Of a stretch of 64,000 bases of DNA, positions 23,091 to 31,933 are shown in pieces. Each line of letters begins with the position of its first letter. Position 1 is the stretch's first letter. Under the pieces are notes generated by a model. That model ran no database searches. It was not told the DNA's origin and saw nothing but the letters and a program-made list of their open reading frames with translations. Source of the stretch: JAHFDS01 sp964593795 (lineage in GTDB: Bacteria; Myxococcota_A; Polyangia; JAHFDS01); the NCBI GenBank assembly GCA_964593795.1, contig CAZQJC010000040.1, positions 1 through 64,000 of the forward strand, given 5' to 3'. A program made the translations under genes and the position numbers.

Positions 23091-24160
23091 CGCAGATGGC
23101 GCGCAAGAAGCACAAGGATGGAGCCGCGGCGGGCGGGGGCGCGGGCGCGGCACCGCCGGAAGCGGCGCTCATGGCCGGCGCCAGCGCGGGCGAGGCCGAG
23201 CGAGACGTCGATCGCTCCCTGCGGCCGCAGTCGTTCGACGACTACATCGGCCAGCGCAAGGTGCTCGGCACCGTGAGCGTGTACGTCAAGGCCGCCAAGC
23301 TGCGTGGGCAGGCCCTCGACCACGTGCTCCTCGGCGGGCCCCCGGGCCTCGGCAAGACCTCGCTCGCGCACGTCATCGCGCACGAGCTCGGCGCGCGGCT
23401 GTTCGTCGCGCACGGCCCCGCGGTCGAGCACCGCGGGGTGCTCGCCAGCCTGCTCATCCAGCTCGGCGAGGGTGACGTCCTCTTCGTCGACGAGATCCAC
23501 CGCCTGCCCGCCGCGGTCGAGGAGTGCCTGTACCCCGCGATGGAGGACTTCCGGCTCGAGGTCGCGGTGGGCGACGTCGCGCAGTCGATCCGCCTGCCAC
23601 GCTTCACCCTCATCGCGGCGACGACGCGCACCGGCATGCTCTCGGCGCCGCTCCGCGATCGTTTCGGCATCCACGAGCGGCTCGATCTGTATGCGCCCGA
23701 GGACCTCGCCGCCATCGCGCGGCGGTCGGCGCGCCTGCTCGGCATCCCGATCACCGACGAGGGCGCGCTCGAGCTCGGCGCACGCGCGCGCGGCACGCCC
23801 CGCATCGTCAATCGCCTCCTGCGCCGGGTGCGGGACCTCGCCGCGGTCGAGGGCGTGGCCAAGGTCGACCGCGCGTTCGCAGACCAGGCGCTCAAGTGGC
23901 TCGGCGTCGACGCGCGCGGCCTCGACGAGATGTGCCGTCGCATCCTCCGCACCATGATCGATACCTACGACGGTCGCCCGGTCGGCCTCGAGACGGTGGC
24001 CGCGACCATCGGCGAGGACGCCGGCACCGTCGAGGACGTCTACGAGCCCTACCTCGTTCAGCAAGGGTTCATCGGGAGGACACCTCGAGGCCGCATCGCC
24101 TTGCGCATGGCCTACGAGCACATGGGCACGCCGTGGAGAGGCCAGAAGGACCTGTTCTGA
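23087..24160 (+). CDS. ruvB: Holliday junction branch-migration helicase RuvB
   Basis: A 357-residue AAA+ motor. The first start is a GTG overlapping the ruvA stop (GTGA); an ATG three codons later (23096) is also possible. A Gly/Ala-rich extension of about 35 residues precedes the core, which begins LRPQSFDDYIGQ. Walker A is GGPPGLGKTS with K90, Walker B VLFVDEIHRL (D135, E136), and sensor and arginine-finger region AATTRTGMLSAPLRDRFG. The winged-helix C-terminus ends with QQGFIGRTPRGR. All catalytic elements are intact. Confidence 0.96.
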   Translation: MTQMARKKHKDGAAAGGGAGAAPPEAALMAGASAGEAERDVDRSLRPQSFDDYIGQRKVLGTVSVYVKAAKLRGQALDHVLLGGPPGLGKTSLAHVIAHELGARLFVAHGPAVEHRGVLASLLIQLGEGDVLFVDEIHRLPAAVEECLYPAMEDFRLEVAVGDVAQSIRLPRFTLIAATTRTGMLSAPLRDRFGIHERLDLYAPEDLAAIARRSARLLGIPITDEGALELGARARGTPRIVNRLLRRVRDLAAVEGVAKVDRAFADQALKWLGVDARGLDEMCRRILRTMIDTYDGRPVGLETVAATIGEDAGTVEDVYEPYLVQQGFIGRTPRGRIALRMAYEHMGTPWRGQKDLF

Positions 24161-24202
24161 GCCCGTTGACACTCCCGCCCCTCCGGTGGTTCCCTCCCAC
24201 CC

Positions 24203-24646
24203 ATGCTGCAGGATCTGGGACGCAAGGTGCGCGCGCGCGCGGAGTCCGTGCTCGAGCGCGGGGCGGAGAGGTCGAAGGGCGTGCGCGTCCTGCGCGACGT
24301 GATCGGCGGGATCGACGAGCTGCTCGGGCAGCCGTTCGCGGAGAAGGTCGCTCCGACGGCGGCCGCGGCTGCACCGAAGCCGCGCGAGGCCGCGCCGGTG
24401 ATCGTGTACTTCGACGGCAAGGACCACCGCACGCTCAAGCGCATCGACGGCGTCCTGGTCGGCGCGAACGTGCCGTACAAGACCCTCGACGTCGGTGAGG
24501 ACGAGGCGGCGCGGTCCTGGGCGATGGCCAAGGCGGGCAAGCAGGAGCTGCCGCTCGTGTTCGTCGCCGGCGAGGCGATCGGCGGTTTCGACGAGCTCCT
24601 CCAGGCCTCCGTCGATGGCAGCCTCGCGAAGAAGGTCTTCGTCTAG
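24203..24646 (+). CDS. cysteine-free glutaredoxin-like protein
   Basis: A 147-residue protein with a helical N-terminal segment (to about 50), an Ala/Pro linker, and a glutaredoxin-like fold from about 66. Visible parts are VIVYFDGKD, RTLKRIDGVL, VPYKTLDVGED, the cis-proline region ELPLVFVAGEAIGGFDEL (P117) and a final helix. The site where glutaredoxins have CPYC or CGFS reads DGKDHRTL, and the whole protein contains no cysteine, so it cannot do thiol redox chemistry. It follows ruvB by 42 bases and may be co-transcribed. A binding or scaffold role is the likely fate of the fold. Confidence 0.75.
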   Translation: MLQDLGRKVRARAESVLERGAERSKGVRVLRDVIGGIDELLGQPFAEKVAPTAAAAAPKPREAAPVIVYFDGKDHRTLKRIDGVLVGANVPYKTLDVGEDEAARSWAMAKAGKQELPLVFVAGEAIGGFDELLQASVDGSLAKKVFV

Positions 24647-24856
24647 CCCGAACCCACATCGATTCGCGAGCGCTCCGGTGCTTCGATGAGCACCTCGAGC
24701 AACTCGTGGCTGAGCTGTGTCTCTCCCCACTCCGGCCTCCGGCCCGCGCGGGGCCCCGTGTCGGTCGCGCCGAAGGCGCGCAACGTCAACATGCGGCACA
24801 GCCTGCGGCGACACCACGCAAGCTTCGCTCGCCTTGGGCGGGCGTCCTCAGGCGCT
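24647..24856. other. convergent intergenic gap, no gene seen
   Basis: These 210 bases lie between the end of the glutaredoxin-like gene and the end of glk. I see no credible coding frame, no hairpin with T tract and no RNA gene. A few short inverted segments (for example around 24735-24765) are no more than expected at this GC content. Confidence 0.5.
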
Positions 24857-25852
24857 CTAGCCCGACAGCCCGGCGGCGACGCGTGCGGCGCCGCGGAGGC
24901 CGAGGCGCGCGTCCGTCACCACCCACACGGGGATCGCGTCGAGCAGCGCTCGGTAGCGCCCCTTGTCGGAGAACGCTCCCCGCGCGGCCACGGCGCGCAG
25001 GCGCGGGAGCACGCGCGGCGCGATGCCGCCGCACACGAAGACGCCGCCCGTCGCCAGGCACTTGAGCGCGAGGTTCCCGGCCTCTGCGAGGAGCACACCG
25101 AGCATCCAGTCGAGCGCCTCGCCGCTCGTCGCGTCGCCCGCCTCCGCGGCCGCAGAGATCGCCGCCGCTGCGTCGTGCCCCGCCGCGCGCGCCGCCTCGA
25201 CCGCCGTCGCCGCGGGGCGGCCGTCGGCCTCGACCAGGAACTCGTAGAGCGCCACGAGGCCGGGCCCCGACGCCACGCGCTCGTAAGACACGTGCCCTCC
25301 GTGCCGTGCCGCGAGCCACGACAGGAGGTTCACCTCCGACACGGTGCGGGGCGCGAAGTCGGTGTGCCCGCCCTCGGTCGGCACGATGACGAAGCGCGTC
25401 CCGTCTCGCGCGAGGATCGCCTCGCCGAGGCCCGTGCCCGCGCCGAGGACCGCCACGTTGCCATCGAGCCCGCGGTGTGAGCGCGCCGGGCCGCACAGGT
25501 GGACAGCGCCGTCGTGGTCGAGCTCGAGCACGCCGCCCGCCGCTCCGTAGAAGTCGTTGACGAGCTTCACCCGCGAGATGCCGCTCGCGCGCTCGAGCGC
25601 GCGCGCGTCGACCGTCCAAGGCAGGTTCGTGGTCACGCAGCGGTCGGCCGACACCGGGCCTGCGATCGCCACACAGGCGCGCTCCACGCGCATGCCCGCC
25701 TCAGCGACGAACGCCTCGAAGACCTGCTCGAGGCCCGCGAACTTCGCCGACGCGTACGTGCGCTCCTCGAAGAAGCGGAGCTGCGCGCCCTGCACCTCCA
25801 CCAGCGCCAGCCGCGCGTTGGTCCCACCGACGTCCGCCGCGACGACGATCAT
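24857..25852 (-). CDS. glk: glucokinase
   Basis: A 331-residue enzyme of the Glk family (about 320 residues), phosphorylating glucose with ATP. The phosphate-binding start is VAADVGGTNARLAL. Sugar-site residues lie in LVNDFYG (catalytic Asp), followed by LGAGTGLGEA and PTEGGHTDFAP; the adenosine motif is VFVCGGIAPR. It lacks the zinc-type ROK cysteine cluster, in keeping with the Glk family. The start overlaps the stop of the preceding lipoprotein gene (TGATG), placing this metabolic gene at the very end of the Tad locus transcript. Whether this is chance or functional is unclear. Confidence 0.94.
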   Translation of the reverse strand: MIVVAADVGGTNARLALVEVQGAQLRFFEERTYASAKFAGLEQVFEAFVAEAGMRVERACVAIAGPVSADRCVTTNLPWTVDARALERASGISRVKLVNDFYGAAGGVLELDHDGAVHLCGPARSHRGLDGNVAVLGAGTGLGEAILARDGTRFVIVPTEGGHTDFAPRTVSEVNLLSWLAARHGGHVSYERVASGPGLVALYEFLVEADGRPAATAVEAARAAGHDAAAAISAAAEAGDATSGEALDWMLGVLLAEAGNLALKCLATGGVFVCGGIAPRVLPRLRAVAARGAFSDKGRYRALLDAIPVWVVTDARLGLRGAARVAAGLSG

Positions 25853-26640
25853 CAGAGCCGCATCGGGCCCTTGCCCTCGTCGCTCGGCGGCGCTTCCTTC
25901 TTCTCCGGCTTCTCGGGTGCGGGAGCGCCTTCTTCCCCGGGCGGTGCCTTCTTCGGCCGCTTGATCGGCACCGGCGATCCGGTGCGCTCGGGCGCGGCCG
26001 GCGTCGGCCGGCGCTTCGCCCCGCGCACGTCCTCCTCCTTGAACGCCTGCCGGAACACGAACGCGTCGTCGTGATCGGGCAGGAGGAACGTCTTGCGCGG
26101 GTTGGCCGGCTTGAGGTTCGGCGTGTTCGCCGTCAGGACGCGCACCTCTAGCTCGGTGCCGGGCACGCCCTTGTACATGAAGAGCGCGACGCCCTGCTCG
26201 TTCGTCGCCGCGACCGCCTTGCCGTACGTCTCGATGGGCAGGCCGAGCCGACCGTCGGTGCGCACCATGACCGCGTAGGTCCGCTGCGTGGGCGCGAACG
26301 TCACTTCGCGCTGGACCGGGATCGGCTGCTCGTCGCCGCCGCCGAGCGGGATGCCGCGCCGCAGCGGCACCTCGAGATCCGCCTTGATGACGCGGTGGCC
26401 CTCGGGCGGCACGATCGCGACGCGCACCGTCTCGCCGTCCGAGCCGTAGATGCGGAACGTGGCCCTGCCGTCGGGCCCGGTGCGTACGCGCGTCGTGCCC
26501 GGCGCCGAGCAGCTCGCGCCCGGTGCGGGCCGGCCGTCCTCGAAGCGCGCGATGACGGTGACCGGGAATTCGTCGATGGTCTTCTGCCCGCTCCCACCGC
26601 AGGCCGCTAGCCCGAGCGCGATCAGCAGGGCCGCTCTCAT
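25852..26640 (-). CDS. Tad-locus lipoprotein of unknown function
   Basis: A 262-residue protein with a short lipoprotein signal (LLIALGLAAC, Cys about 14). Two beta-sandwich-like segments follow (FPVTVIARFEDGRPAPG...GRATFRIYG and EVTFAPTQRTYAVMVRT...GVALFMYKGVPG), reminiscent of carboxypeptidase-regulatory-like folds. The tail is Pro/Lys/Glu-rich and probably disordered. It overlaps its upstream FHA gene by four bases and glk by one, so it is translated as part of the Tad operon. A periplasmic accessory role is inferred. Confidence 0.7.
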   Translation of the reverse strand: MRAALLIALGLAACGGSGQKTIDEFPVTVIARFEDGRPAPGASCSAPGTTRVRTGPDGRATFRIYGSDGETVRVAIVPPEGHRVIKADLEVPLRRGIPLGGGDEQPIPVQREVTFAPTQRTYAVMVRTDGRLGLPIETYGKAVAATNEQGVALFMYKGVPGTELEVRVLTANTPNLKPANPRKTFLLPDHDDAFVFRQAFKEEDVRGAKRRPTPAAPERTGSPVPIKRPKKAPPGEEGAPAPEKPEKKEAPPSDEGKGPMRL

Positions 26641-28076
26641 CGGGGGCTCCCGCCCGGCTGCACGAGCTCGGCGCGACGACCGACGAGGCGCACCATGAAC
26701 TCGAGCGCGGGGTCGCCCGGAGACGCGTCGCGAAGGATCGTGAAGTGACGCAGCGCGAGCGGGTAGTTCGATCCCTCGAACGCCTCCACCGCCTGCTTGA
26801 GCTGATCCGGCTTCGGAGGCGGCAGCGACGGCTCGTAGGGCGCGTCCGCCTCCCCCACGACCTCCGCCGGCGCGGCCACGGCCGCGGCGCCCGCCCCGGC
26901 GGCTCCAGCCGGCGGCGGGTCGGGCCGACGCTCGCGCGCCTCCTCGACCGGCGGCGACGGCGGCGCCTTGCGCGGCTTGCCCGCGGGCACGAACAGGATC
27001 ACGCCCATGACTCCGAGGAGGATCGCGCAGCAGGCGATGACGATGCCTCGACGTGGCGCTGCGATGCCCTCCTTCGGCTCCTCGACCGTGGGTTGCTCCG
27101 GCCGCGCGCCGCCCCGTGCGCGTGATGGCGGCTCGAGGCGATTGGCCAGCGACGGTTCGTCGAAGTCGTCGAAGGACGGCGGTGACGCGGGCGGCAGCGG
27201 CGTGTAGAGGCTGTCCTCGGGGCGCCCGAAGTCACTGCCCATGCGATCGAGCGCCGCGCGCGCCCCCGGCGGGAGCTTGCCCTTCGGCGCGCCCGAGGCT
27301 GGGACCGCTCGCTGCGACGCGGACGCCGGCCGCGCGGCGGGACGCTGCTGCGATCGACTCGACGACGGCGACGATCCTGGTCGTGGCGGCGGTGAGGACC
27401 CCGCGCGCGAAGGCGGGGCGGACATGCCGCGCTGCTGGGGCCGCGCGAGCACCAGCGCCTTCGACGTGTCTTCGGGTGGGCGCTCGGTGTCCTGCGGCGG
27501 ATACGGCGGCAGGCCCTCGGGCGCGGTGGCGAACTGACCGTGGCGCGCCAGGTGATCGGGCACGTCGGGCGGTGGGTCCGGCGTCATGCTCCGGATGGCG
27601 AGCCCGGCCATCGGATCGACCACGGTCGCGCCCTCCGGGGGTGCCGTGAGCTGCTTGGGCTTGGGCGCATCGCCCTCGACGAGGACCTCGAGCGTGACGC
27701 CCGCGACGTAGACGAGGTCACCGCCCTTGAGCGGCGTCGCCATCTCGATCGACACGTCGTTGACCTGCGTGCCGTTGGCGCTCCCCATGTCCTCGACCAT
27801 GAGCTGCCCGTTCTTGTAGAAGAAGCGGGCGTGGCGCCGCGAGGCGTGCGGGGCGTTGAGGGTGAAGTCCACCTCCTCGCTGCGGCCCGCGACGAGCCCG
27901 GCGGGGCTCTGCGGGATCTCGATGCGGTCGGCGACCGCGGAGCCCTCGACGACCTGCAAGAACGCGCGGCGCGCACCGGTCGGCACGACGGACTTGCGGC
28001 CCACGACCGGGGCCAGCACCGTCTTGACCTCTGCGCTCTCCTTGGCGAGCCCGAATGGCCGACGCTTCTCGCTCAT
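26637..28076 (-). CDS. FHA-domain single-pass membrane protein of the Tad locus
   Basis: A 479-residue protein. An N-terminal FHA domain (about 39-130) carries the phospho-threonine-binding marks GRSEEVDFTL, ASRRHARF and ANGTQVND. A long Pro/Ser/Arg-rich disordered stretch leads to one transmembrane helix near 345-365 (GIVIACCAILLGVMGVILFV). The outside part is Pro/Ala-rich and ends with a TPR-like pair of helices (LKQAVEAFEGSNYPLALRHF). The topology is thus cytoplasmic FHA, periplasmic tail. It probably links a Ser/Thr kinase signal to the secretion machine. There is a 45-base gap to the ATPase gene upstream. Confidence 0.85.
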   Translation of the reverse strand: MSEKRRPFGLAKESAEVKTVLAPVVGRKSVVPTGARRAFLQVVEGSAVADRIEIPQSPAGLVAGRSEEVDFTLNAPHASRRHARFFYKNGQLMVEDMGSANGTQVNDVSIEMATPLKGGDLVYVAGVTLEVLVEGDAPKPKQLTAPPEGATVVDPMAGLAIRSMTPDPPPDVPDHLARHGQFATAPEGLPPYPPQDTERPPEDTSKALVLARPQQRGMSAPPSRAGSSPPPRPGSSPSSSRSQQRPAARPASASQRAVPASGAPKGKLPPGARAALDRMGSDFGRPEDSLYTPLPPASPPSFDDFDEPSLANRLEPPSRARGGARPEQPTVEEPKEGIAAPRRGIVIACCAILLGVMGVILFVPAGKPRKAPPSPPVEEARERRPDPPPAGAAGAGAAAVAAPAEVVGEADAPYEPSLPPPKPDQLKQAVEAFEGSNYPLALRHFTILRDASPGDPALEFMVRLVGRRAELVQPGGSPR

Positions 28077-28121
28077 CTACCGGGGTCCCTCTGCCCGACG
28101 GCAGACAGACTGTACTACATC

Positions 28122-29237
28122 CTACCCGGCTCTCTCCCAGAGCGCCACGAGCTGCGGATCGAGCTTCTCCCCGTGGGGCTCGAACTCGTGCCAGAACGTC
28201 GGGGCGATGCCCGTCGGCTGCAGGTCGCCCTGGATTCGCCCCGTCCGCTCGTCGATCATCGCGAGCTCGAACTCGAAGAGATCGTTGACGACGTAGTTCG
28301 CTTGCTCGTCGAGGCCCACAGCCTCCGAGATGTGGGTGATCTTGCGGGTACCGTCCTGCATTCGCTCGATGAGCACGATGACGTCGATGGCGCTGGCGAT
28401 CTGTCCGCGGAGGGCCGCGAGCGGCAGGCCGATGTCGGCCATGAGGGCGAGGGTCTCGACGCGACGCAGCGCGTCGGCCGCGCGGGTCGCGTGCACCGTC
28501 GAGAGCCCGCCGCCGTGTCCCGAGATCATGGACTGGACCAGATCGAGCGCCTCGCCGCCGCGCACCTCGCCGACGACGATGCGATCCGGCCGGAGCCGCA
28601 GCGTCGCGCGGAGGAGCTCTCGGATGGTGACCTCGCCCTGACCCGTGGCGTCCTTGGGGCGACCCTCGAGCGACAGCACGTGGGGCTGCCGCAGCTTGAG
28701 CTCGGAGCTGTCCTCGATGACGACGATGCGCTCCTGATCGGGCAAGGCGGCTGCGAGCGCGGCCAGGAGCGACGTCTTGCCCGAGCCGGTGCCGCCCGCG
28801 ATGAGGATGTTCCGCTTGACGCGGATGCACGCCTCGAGGAAGCGCGCGGCCGGGGCGGACAGCGATCCGATCCGCACGAGCGCCTCGCACGTGATGGTGT
28901 CGCGCGAGAACTTGCGGATGGCGACGATGATGCCGCGCCGTGAGATCGGCGGCAGGATCGCCTCGACGCGCGAGCCGTCCGGCAGGCGCGCCTCGAGGAT
29001 GGGCCGCTCGGGCCCGACCTGGCGGCCGACGAACTGCGCGATGTTGCGGACGGCGGCCTCGAGCGCGTGCTCGCTGTCGAAGCGCGCGGGCGTCTTCTCG
29101 AGGCGACCGCGCCGCTCGACGTAGACCTCCTCGTGGCCGTTGATCAGGATCTCGGCCACGTCGCCGGCCTCGAGGAACGCCCGGATGGGTTCGAGGAGGC
29201 CGAGGACGGACTCTCGGAAGACGCGCTCGGGGATCAT
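28122..29237 (-). CDS. second TadA/CpaF-type secretion ATPase
   Basis: A 371-residue ATPase starting at ATG 29235-29237, overlapping the TPR lipoprotein stop by one base. It has the TadA N-terminal part (VAEILINGHEEVYVERRGRLE), LPDGSRVEAILPP, Walker A GGTGSGKTS (K154), the Asp box (IVVIEDSSELKL), Walker B RPDRIVVGEVRGGEALDL and the His box (GHGGGLSTVHATRAADALRR). It is shorter than the FHA-CpaF protein of the same locus (673 residues) and has no FHA domain. Two ATPases in one Tad locus could form a hetero-ring or serve extension and retraction separately. Confidence 0.9.
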   Translation of the reverse strand: MIPERVFRESVLGLLEPIRAFLEAGDVAEILINGHEEVYVERRGRLEKTPARFDSEHALEAAVRNIAQFVGRQVGPERPILEARLPDGSRVEAILPPISRRGIIVAIRKFSRDTITCEALVRIGSLSAPAARFLEACIRVKRNILIAGGTGSGKTSLLAALAAALPDQERIVVIEDSSELKLRQPHVLSLEGRPKDATGQGEVTIRELLRATLRLRPDRIVVGEVRGGEALDLVQSMISGHGGGLSTVHATRAADALRRVETLALMADIGLPLAALRGQIASAIDVIVLIERMQDGTRKITHISEAVGLDEQANYVVNDLFEFELAMIDERTGRIQGDLQPTGIAPTFWHEFEPHGEKLDPQLVALWERAG

Positions 29238-30037
29238 CAGGGCTTGTCGGCTTTCTGCGTGCTCGTGGGCGGCTCGCCACCGCCGCGCAGCCAGCGAATC
29301 TCGCCTGAGCCCGCGGAGGGTGCGGGCGTCGCCGGCTCCGAGGGGCGCGGCAGGGCAGGGGGCGGAGCTGCCGGGGGCGGCGGCGTGGGGCGCGCCAGCT
29401 CGAGGCGGATCTCGTCGGGGGGCCGCGCGAGCTCGCGCAGCAAGCGCTCGGCCAGCGACCGGTCCTCGGACTTCTTCTTCTCGAGCTCGAGGAAGCGCGA
29501 GAGCGACGCGCGCGCCTGCTCGGGCTTGCCGTGCTCCTTGTAGAGCCGGCCGAGCGCGAGGTACGCGTCGGGCCGCCTGGGCTGCAGGCCGATCAGGATC
29601 CGCAGCTCGCGCTCGGCGCCCGTCGGATCGTCGAGCAGCACGTCGAGCTGCGCGAGGAGCAGGCGCGTCTCGTACTGCTCGGGGTACTCGACGAGCAGCG
29701 CGTGCGCGCGGTCCACGGCGATCTGGTAGCGGCCGTTCTTCGCCGCGAGGCGGATGAGCGGGGGACCGACGCGCTTGTTCGCCGCGCCGAGGTTTCGCGC
29801 CACCTCGTAGTACTGCTCGGCGCGCAGGATCTCGCCCGCCTTCTCGTAGATCCCCGCGAGGCGGATCACGGCCTCGGGGTCGTTCGGGTGCTCGGAGTAC
29901 CCGCGCTTGGCGAGCTCCATCGCCTGATCGGTCGAGCCGCGCTTGAGCGCGTCGAGGATCTGCTGGTCGCGGCTGCGCGGCTCCGCCGGCACGCACGCAA
30001 CGAGCCCGAGCGCCACGAGGAGCCCTGCGCGCGGCAC
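29237..30037 (-). CDS. TPR lipoprotein (TadD-like)
   Basis: A GTG start at 30035-30037, sharing a G with the upstream TAG stop, gives a 266-residue lipoprotein (GLLVALGLVAC lipobox, Cys about 13). At least four tetratricopeptide repeats follow between about 25 and 190, for example MELAKRGYSEHPNDPEAVIR and AYLALGRLYKEHGKPEQAR. The tail is Pro-rich. This matches TadD, the TPR lipoprotein needed for pilus biogenesis in Tad systems, by architecture and position. Open sequence further upstream in the same frame is Arg-rich shadow coding of the FHA gene. Confidence 0.82.
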   Translation of the reverse strand: MPRAGLLVALGLVACVPAEPRSRDQQILDALKRGSTDQAMELAKRGYSEHPNDPEAVIRLAGIYEKAGEILRAEQYYEVARNLGAANKRVGPPLIRLAAKNGRYQIAVDRAHALLVEYPEQYETRLLLAQLDVLLDDPTGAERELRILIGLQPRRPDAYLALGRLYKEHGKPEQARASLSRFLELEKKKSEDRSLAERLLRELARPPDEIRLELARPTPPPPAAPPPALPRPSEPATPAPSAGSGEIRWLRGGGEPPTSTQKADKP

Positions 30038-31047
30038 TACCTCAGCTCGCTCTCGATGCGGCGCCGCGAGGCCAGGATGCGCTTTCGGAACGGGTGGTCC
30101 TCGTCGGCGATGAGGCGCAGGAGGTAGTCGAGCTCCTGCAGCGCCTTGCGCACGTTCTTGTTCTTGCGCGCGTTCGAGTAGCGGAACTTGGCCTCGCGCA
30201 GCTCCTGGTCGAGCCGGTCGCGCGCGGCCTTCTTGCGCCTGGCCAGCGCGGGCAGGAGCTCGGGTCCCGCGCCCGAGGCCCGCACGAGCGCCTCGGCGCG
30301 CTCGTAGTTCACGGCGGCGCGGTAGAGGTCGCCCGGGTCGGAGTCGGCGCGCGCCTCGAGGTTCTGCGCGAGCTCGTACGTCCGCTTGGCGCGCTCGACG
30401 CACTCCGCGGGCTCGCACGACGGCGGCGGCTCGGGCCGGACGAGCTGGATGTTCTGGTTGGCGTTCTTGCCGCCGAGCTCGTCCTCGTCCTCGCCCTGTC
30501 CCATGAAGCCCCACGCGAGGATCCCCGCGCAGAACAGGCCCGCGAACACGCCGAGCACGATCGGCCGCTTCGACTGCGCCTTCTTGGGCGGCGCCTTGGT
30601 CCTGGGTGGTGGGGTCGGCGCGCGCTGTTCGGGCTCGTACACGTCCTGCTGCGCGGACGACGCCGAGCGCCCGCGCATCTGATCGAGCGCGTCGTAGTGA
30701 GCGTCGTGCTGCGCCTCGCCGGTGCCCTCGCCCTCGATGCCGACGTGGACCTGGACGTCCCCGACCTCGATGACGTCCCCGTCGGCGAGCTGCGCCGGCT
30801 GGCGGACCGGCGAGCCGTTCAGGCGCGTCGGGTTCGTGGTCTGCTCGGGGACGAGGTAGAAGCGACCATCGGGGTCGCGCTCGACCGAGAACTGGTTGCG
30901 CGAGAGCATCGGCCGATCGATGCGCAGATCGGCCTGCTCCGAACGCCCGACGGTCACGACGTCGGCGTCGAAGTGAAACGGCACCGCCTCGCGCCCGCCG
31001 ATGGAGACGTAGAGCGCGATGCCTCGCGGCTCAGAATAGGTTCCCAC
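30037..31047 (-). CDS. FHA-domain single-pass membrane protein, Tad locus
   Basis: A 336-residue protein with an FHA domain at about 10-105: TVGRSEQADLRID, MLSRNQF and TRLNGSPV. The usual SRxH motif reads SRNQF, so the conserved His is replaced, which may weaken or alter phospho-peptide binding. A Pro/Lys stretch, one transmembrane helix (about 163-182) and a Lys/Arg-rich helical periplasmic tail with likely coiled coil (CVERAKRTYELAQNLEARA onward) follow. It overlaps tadC by 17 bases upstream and the TPR gene by one base downstream. A signalling or scaffold partner of the secretion platform is inferred. Confidence 0.82.
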   Translation of the reverse strand: MGTYSEPRGIALYVSIGGREAVPFHFDADVVTVGRSEQADLRIDRPMLSRNQFSVERDPDGRFYLVPEQTTNPTRLNGSPVRQPAQLADGDVIEVGDVQVHVGIEGEGTGEAQHDAHYDALDQMRGRSASSAQQDVYEPEQRAPTPPPRTKAPPKKAQSKRPIVLGVFAGLFCAGILAWGFMGQGEDEDELGGKNANQNIQLVRPEPPPSCEPAECVERAKRTYELAQNLEARADSDPGDLYRAAVNYERAEALVRASGAGPELLPALARRKKAARDRLDQELREAKFRYSNARKNKNVRKALQELDYLLRLIADEDHPFRKRILASRRRIESELR

Positions 31048-31933
31048 GGATGGCTTTGACGATGGTACCGCCGAACAGCACCAGGAAGGTCGCGAAGAAG
31101 ATGAGGGTCAGCGGCATCAGCATGAGCACGGCCGCGCGGCCGGCGCGCTTCTCGATGTTCTGCGACCGCTGCGTACGCATGGAATCGGCCTGGATGCGCA
31201 GCGCCTCCGCGAGGGGAACGCCGCGCTTCTCTGCCTCGATGACCGAGCTGACGAAGCTCCGGACGACGGGGGACGGCGCGCGCTCGGCCAGCGCCGACAG
31301 CGCGTCCGCGCGCGTGCGGCCGAGCTGCAGCTCCGCGAGCACCCGGCCGAGCTCCTCGCGCAGCGGGTCGTTCTTGACGCTCGCGCGCTCCACGACGTGG
31401 CGCGTCGCCCCGACGAAGTCGATGCCGGCGGAGATCGCGAGGACCATCAGGTCGAGCGCGTACGGCAGCGCCTGACCGATGAGCCGCATGCGCTCTCGCG
31501 CGCGGTCCGACAGCCACATGATGGGGAACATGATCGAGATGACGGTGGAGAGGATCGCGCCGCCCGCCGCCCCAAGCTTGGCCGCTGCGAAGAAGCCCGC
31601 GCCCGCGGCCGCGCCGAAGAACACGCACGTCAGGATGAGCGCGAGGTACTCGTCGGCGTCGAAGCCGCCGGGCTCGCCCGCGCGCACGAGCTCGGACGCG
31701 ATCCACTTGCGGAAGCCGCCGGGCTTGATGCGCTGCACGTGATACGTCGCGAGGCGCAGGGCGGGCTCGAACCAGCGGAAGAGCGTGCTCTCCTCGCGGA
31801 GCTGACGTCGCTTGGCGCCGCGGCGGCCCACCGACGGCACCTCGGGCAGCCGATCCGGCGCGAAGCCGATGACGAGGACGATCGCCGCGACGGCGGCCGA
31901 GCTGATCGCGATCCAGTAGTAGAGGGGCGACAT
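31031..31933 (-). CDS. tadC: type II/Tad secretion inner-membrane platform protein TadC
   Basis: A 300-residue protein starting at ATG 31931-31933, one base inside the tadB stop. An N-terminal membrane helix (YYWIAISSAAVAAIVLVIGF), a basic cytoplasmic part, two central hydrophobic segments and a T2SSF domain (YALDLMVLAISAGIDFVGATR...EELGRVLAELQLGRTRADAL) precede a last helix near the C-terminus. This is the layout of TadC, which pairs with TadB to form the inner-membrane core that the ATPase turns. No oddities. Confidence 0.88.
   Translation of the reverse strand: MSPLYYWIAISSAAVAAIVLVIGFAPDRLPEVPSVGRRGAKRRQLREESTLFRWFEPALRLATYHVQRIKPGGFRKWIASELVRAGEPGGFDADEYLALILTCVFFGAAAGAGFFAAAKLGAAGGAILSTVISIMFPIMWLSDRARERMRLIGQALPYALDLMVLAISAGIDFVGATRHVVERASVKNDPLREELGRVLAELQLGRTRADALSALAERAPSPVVRSFVSSVIEAEKRGVPLAEALRIQADSMRTQRSQNIEKRAGRAAVLMLMPLTLIFFATFLVLFGGTIVKAIRGNLF

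Noticed and set aside
24647..24856. Possible RNA gene in the glutaredoxin-glk gap
   Set aside because: No tRNA-like cloverleaf, no CCA end and no strong hairpin with T tract could be found.
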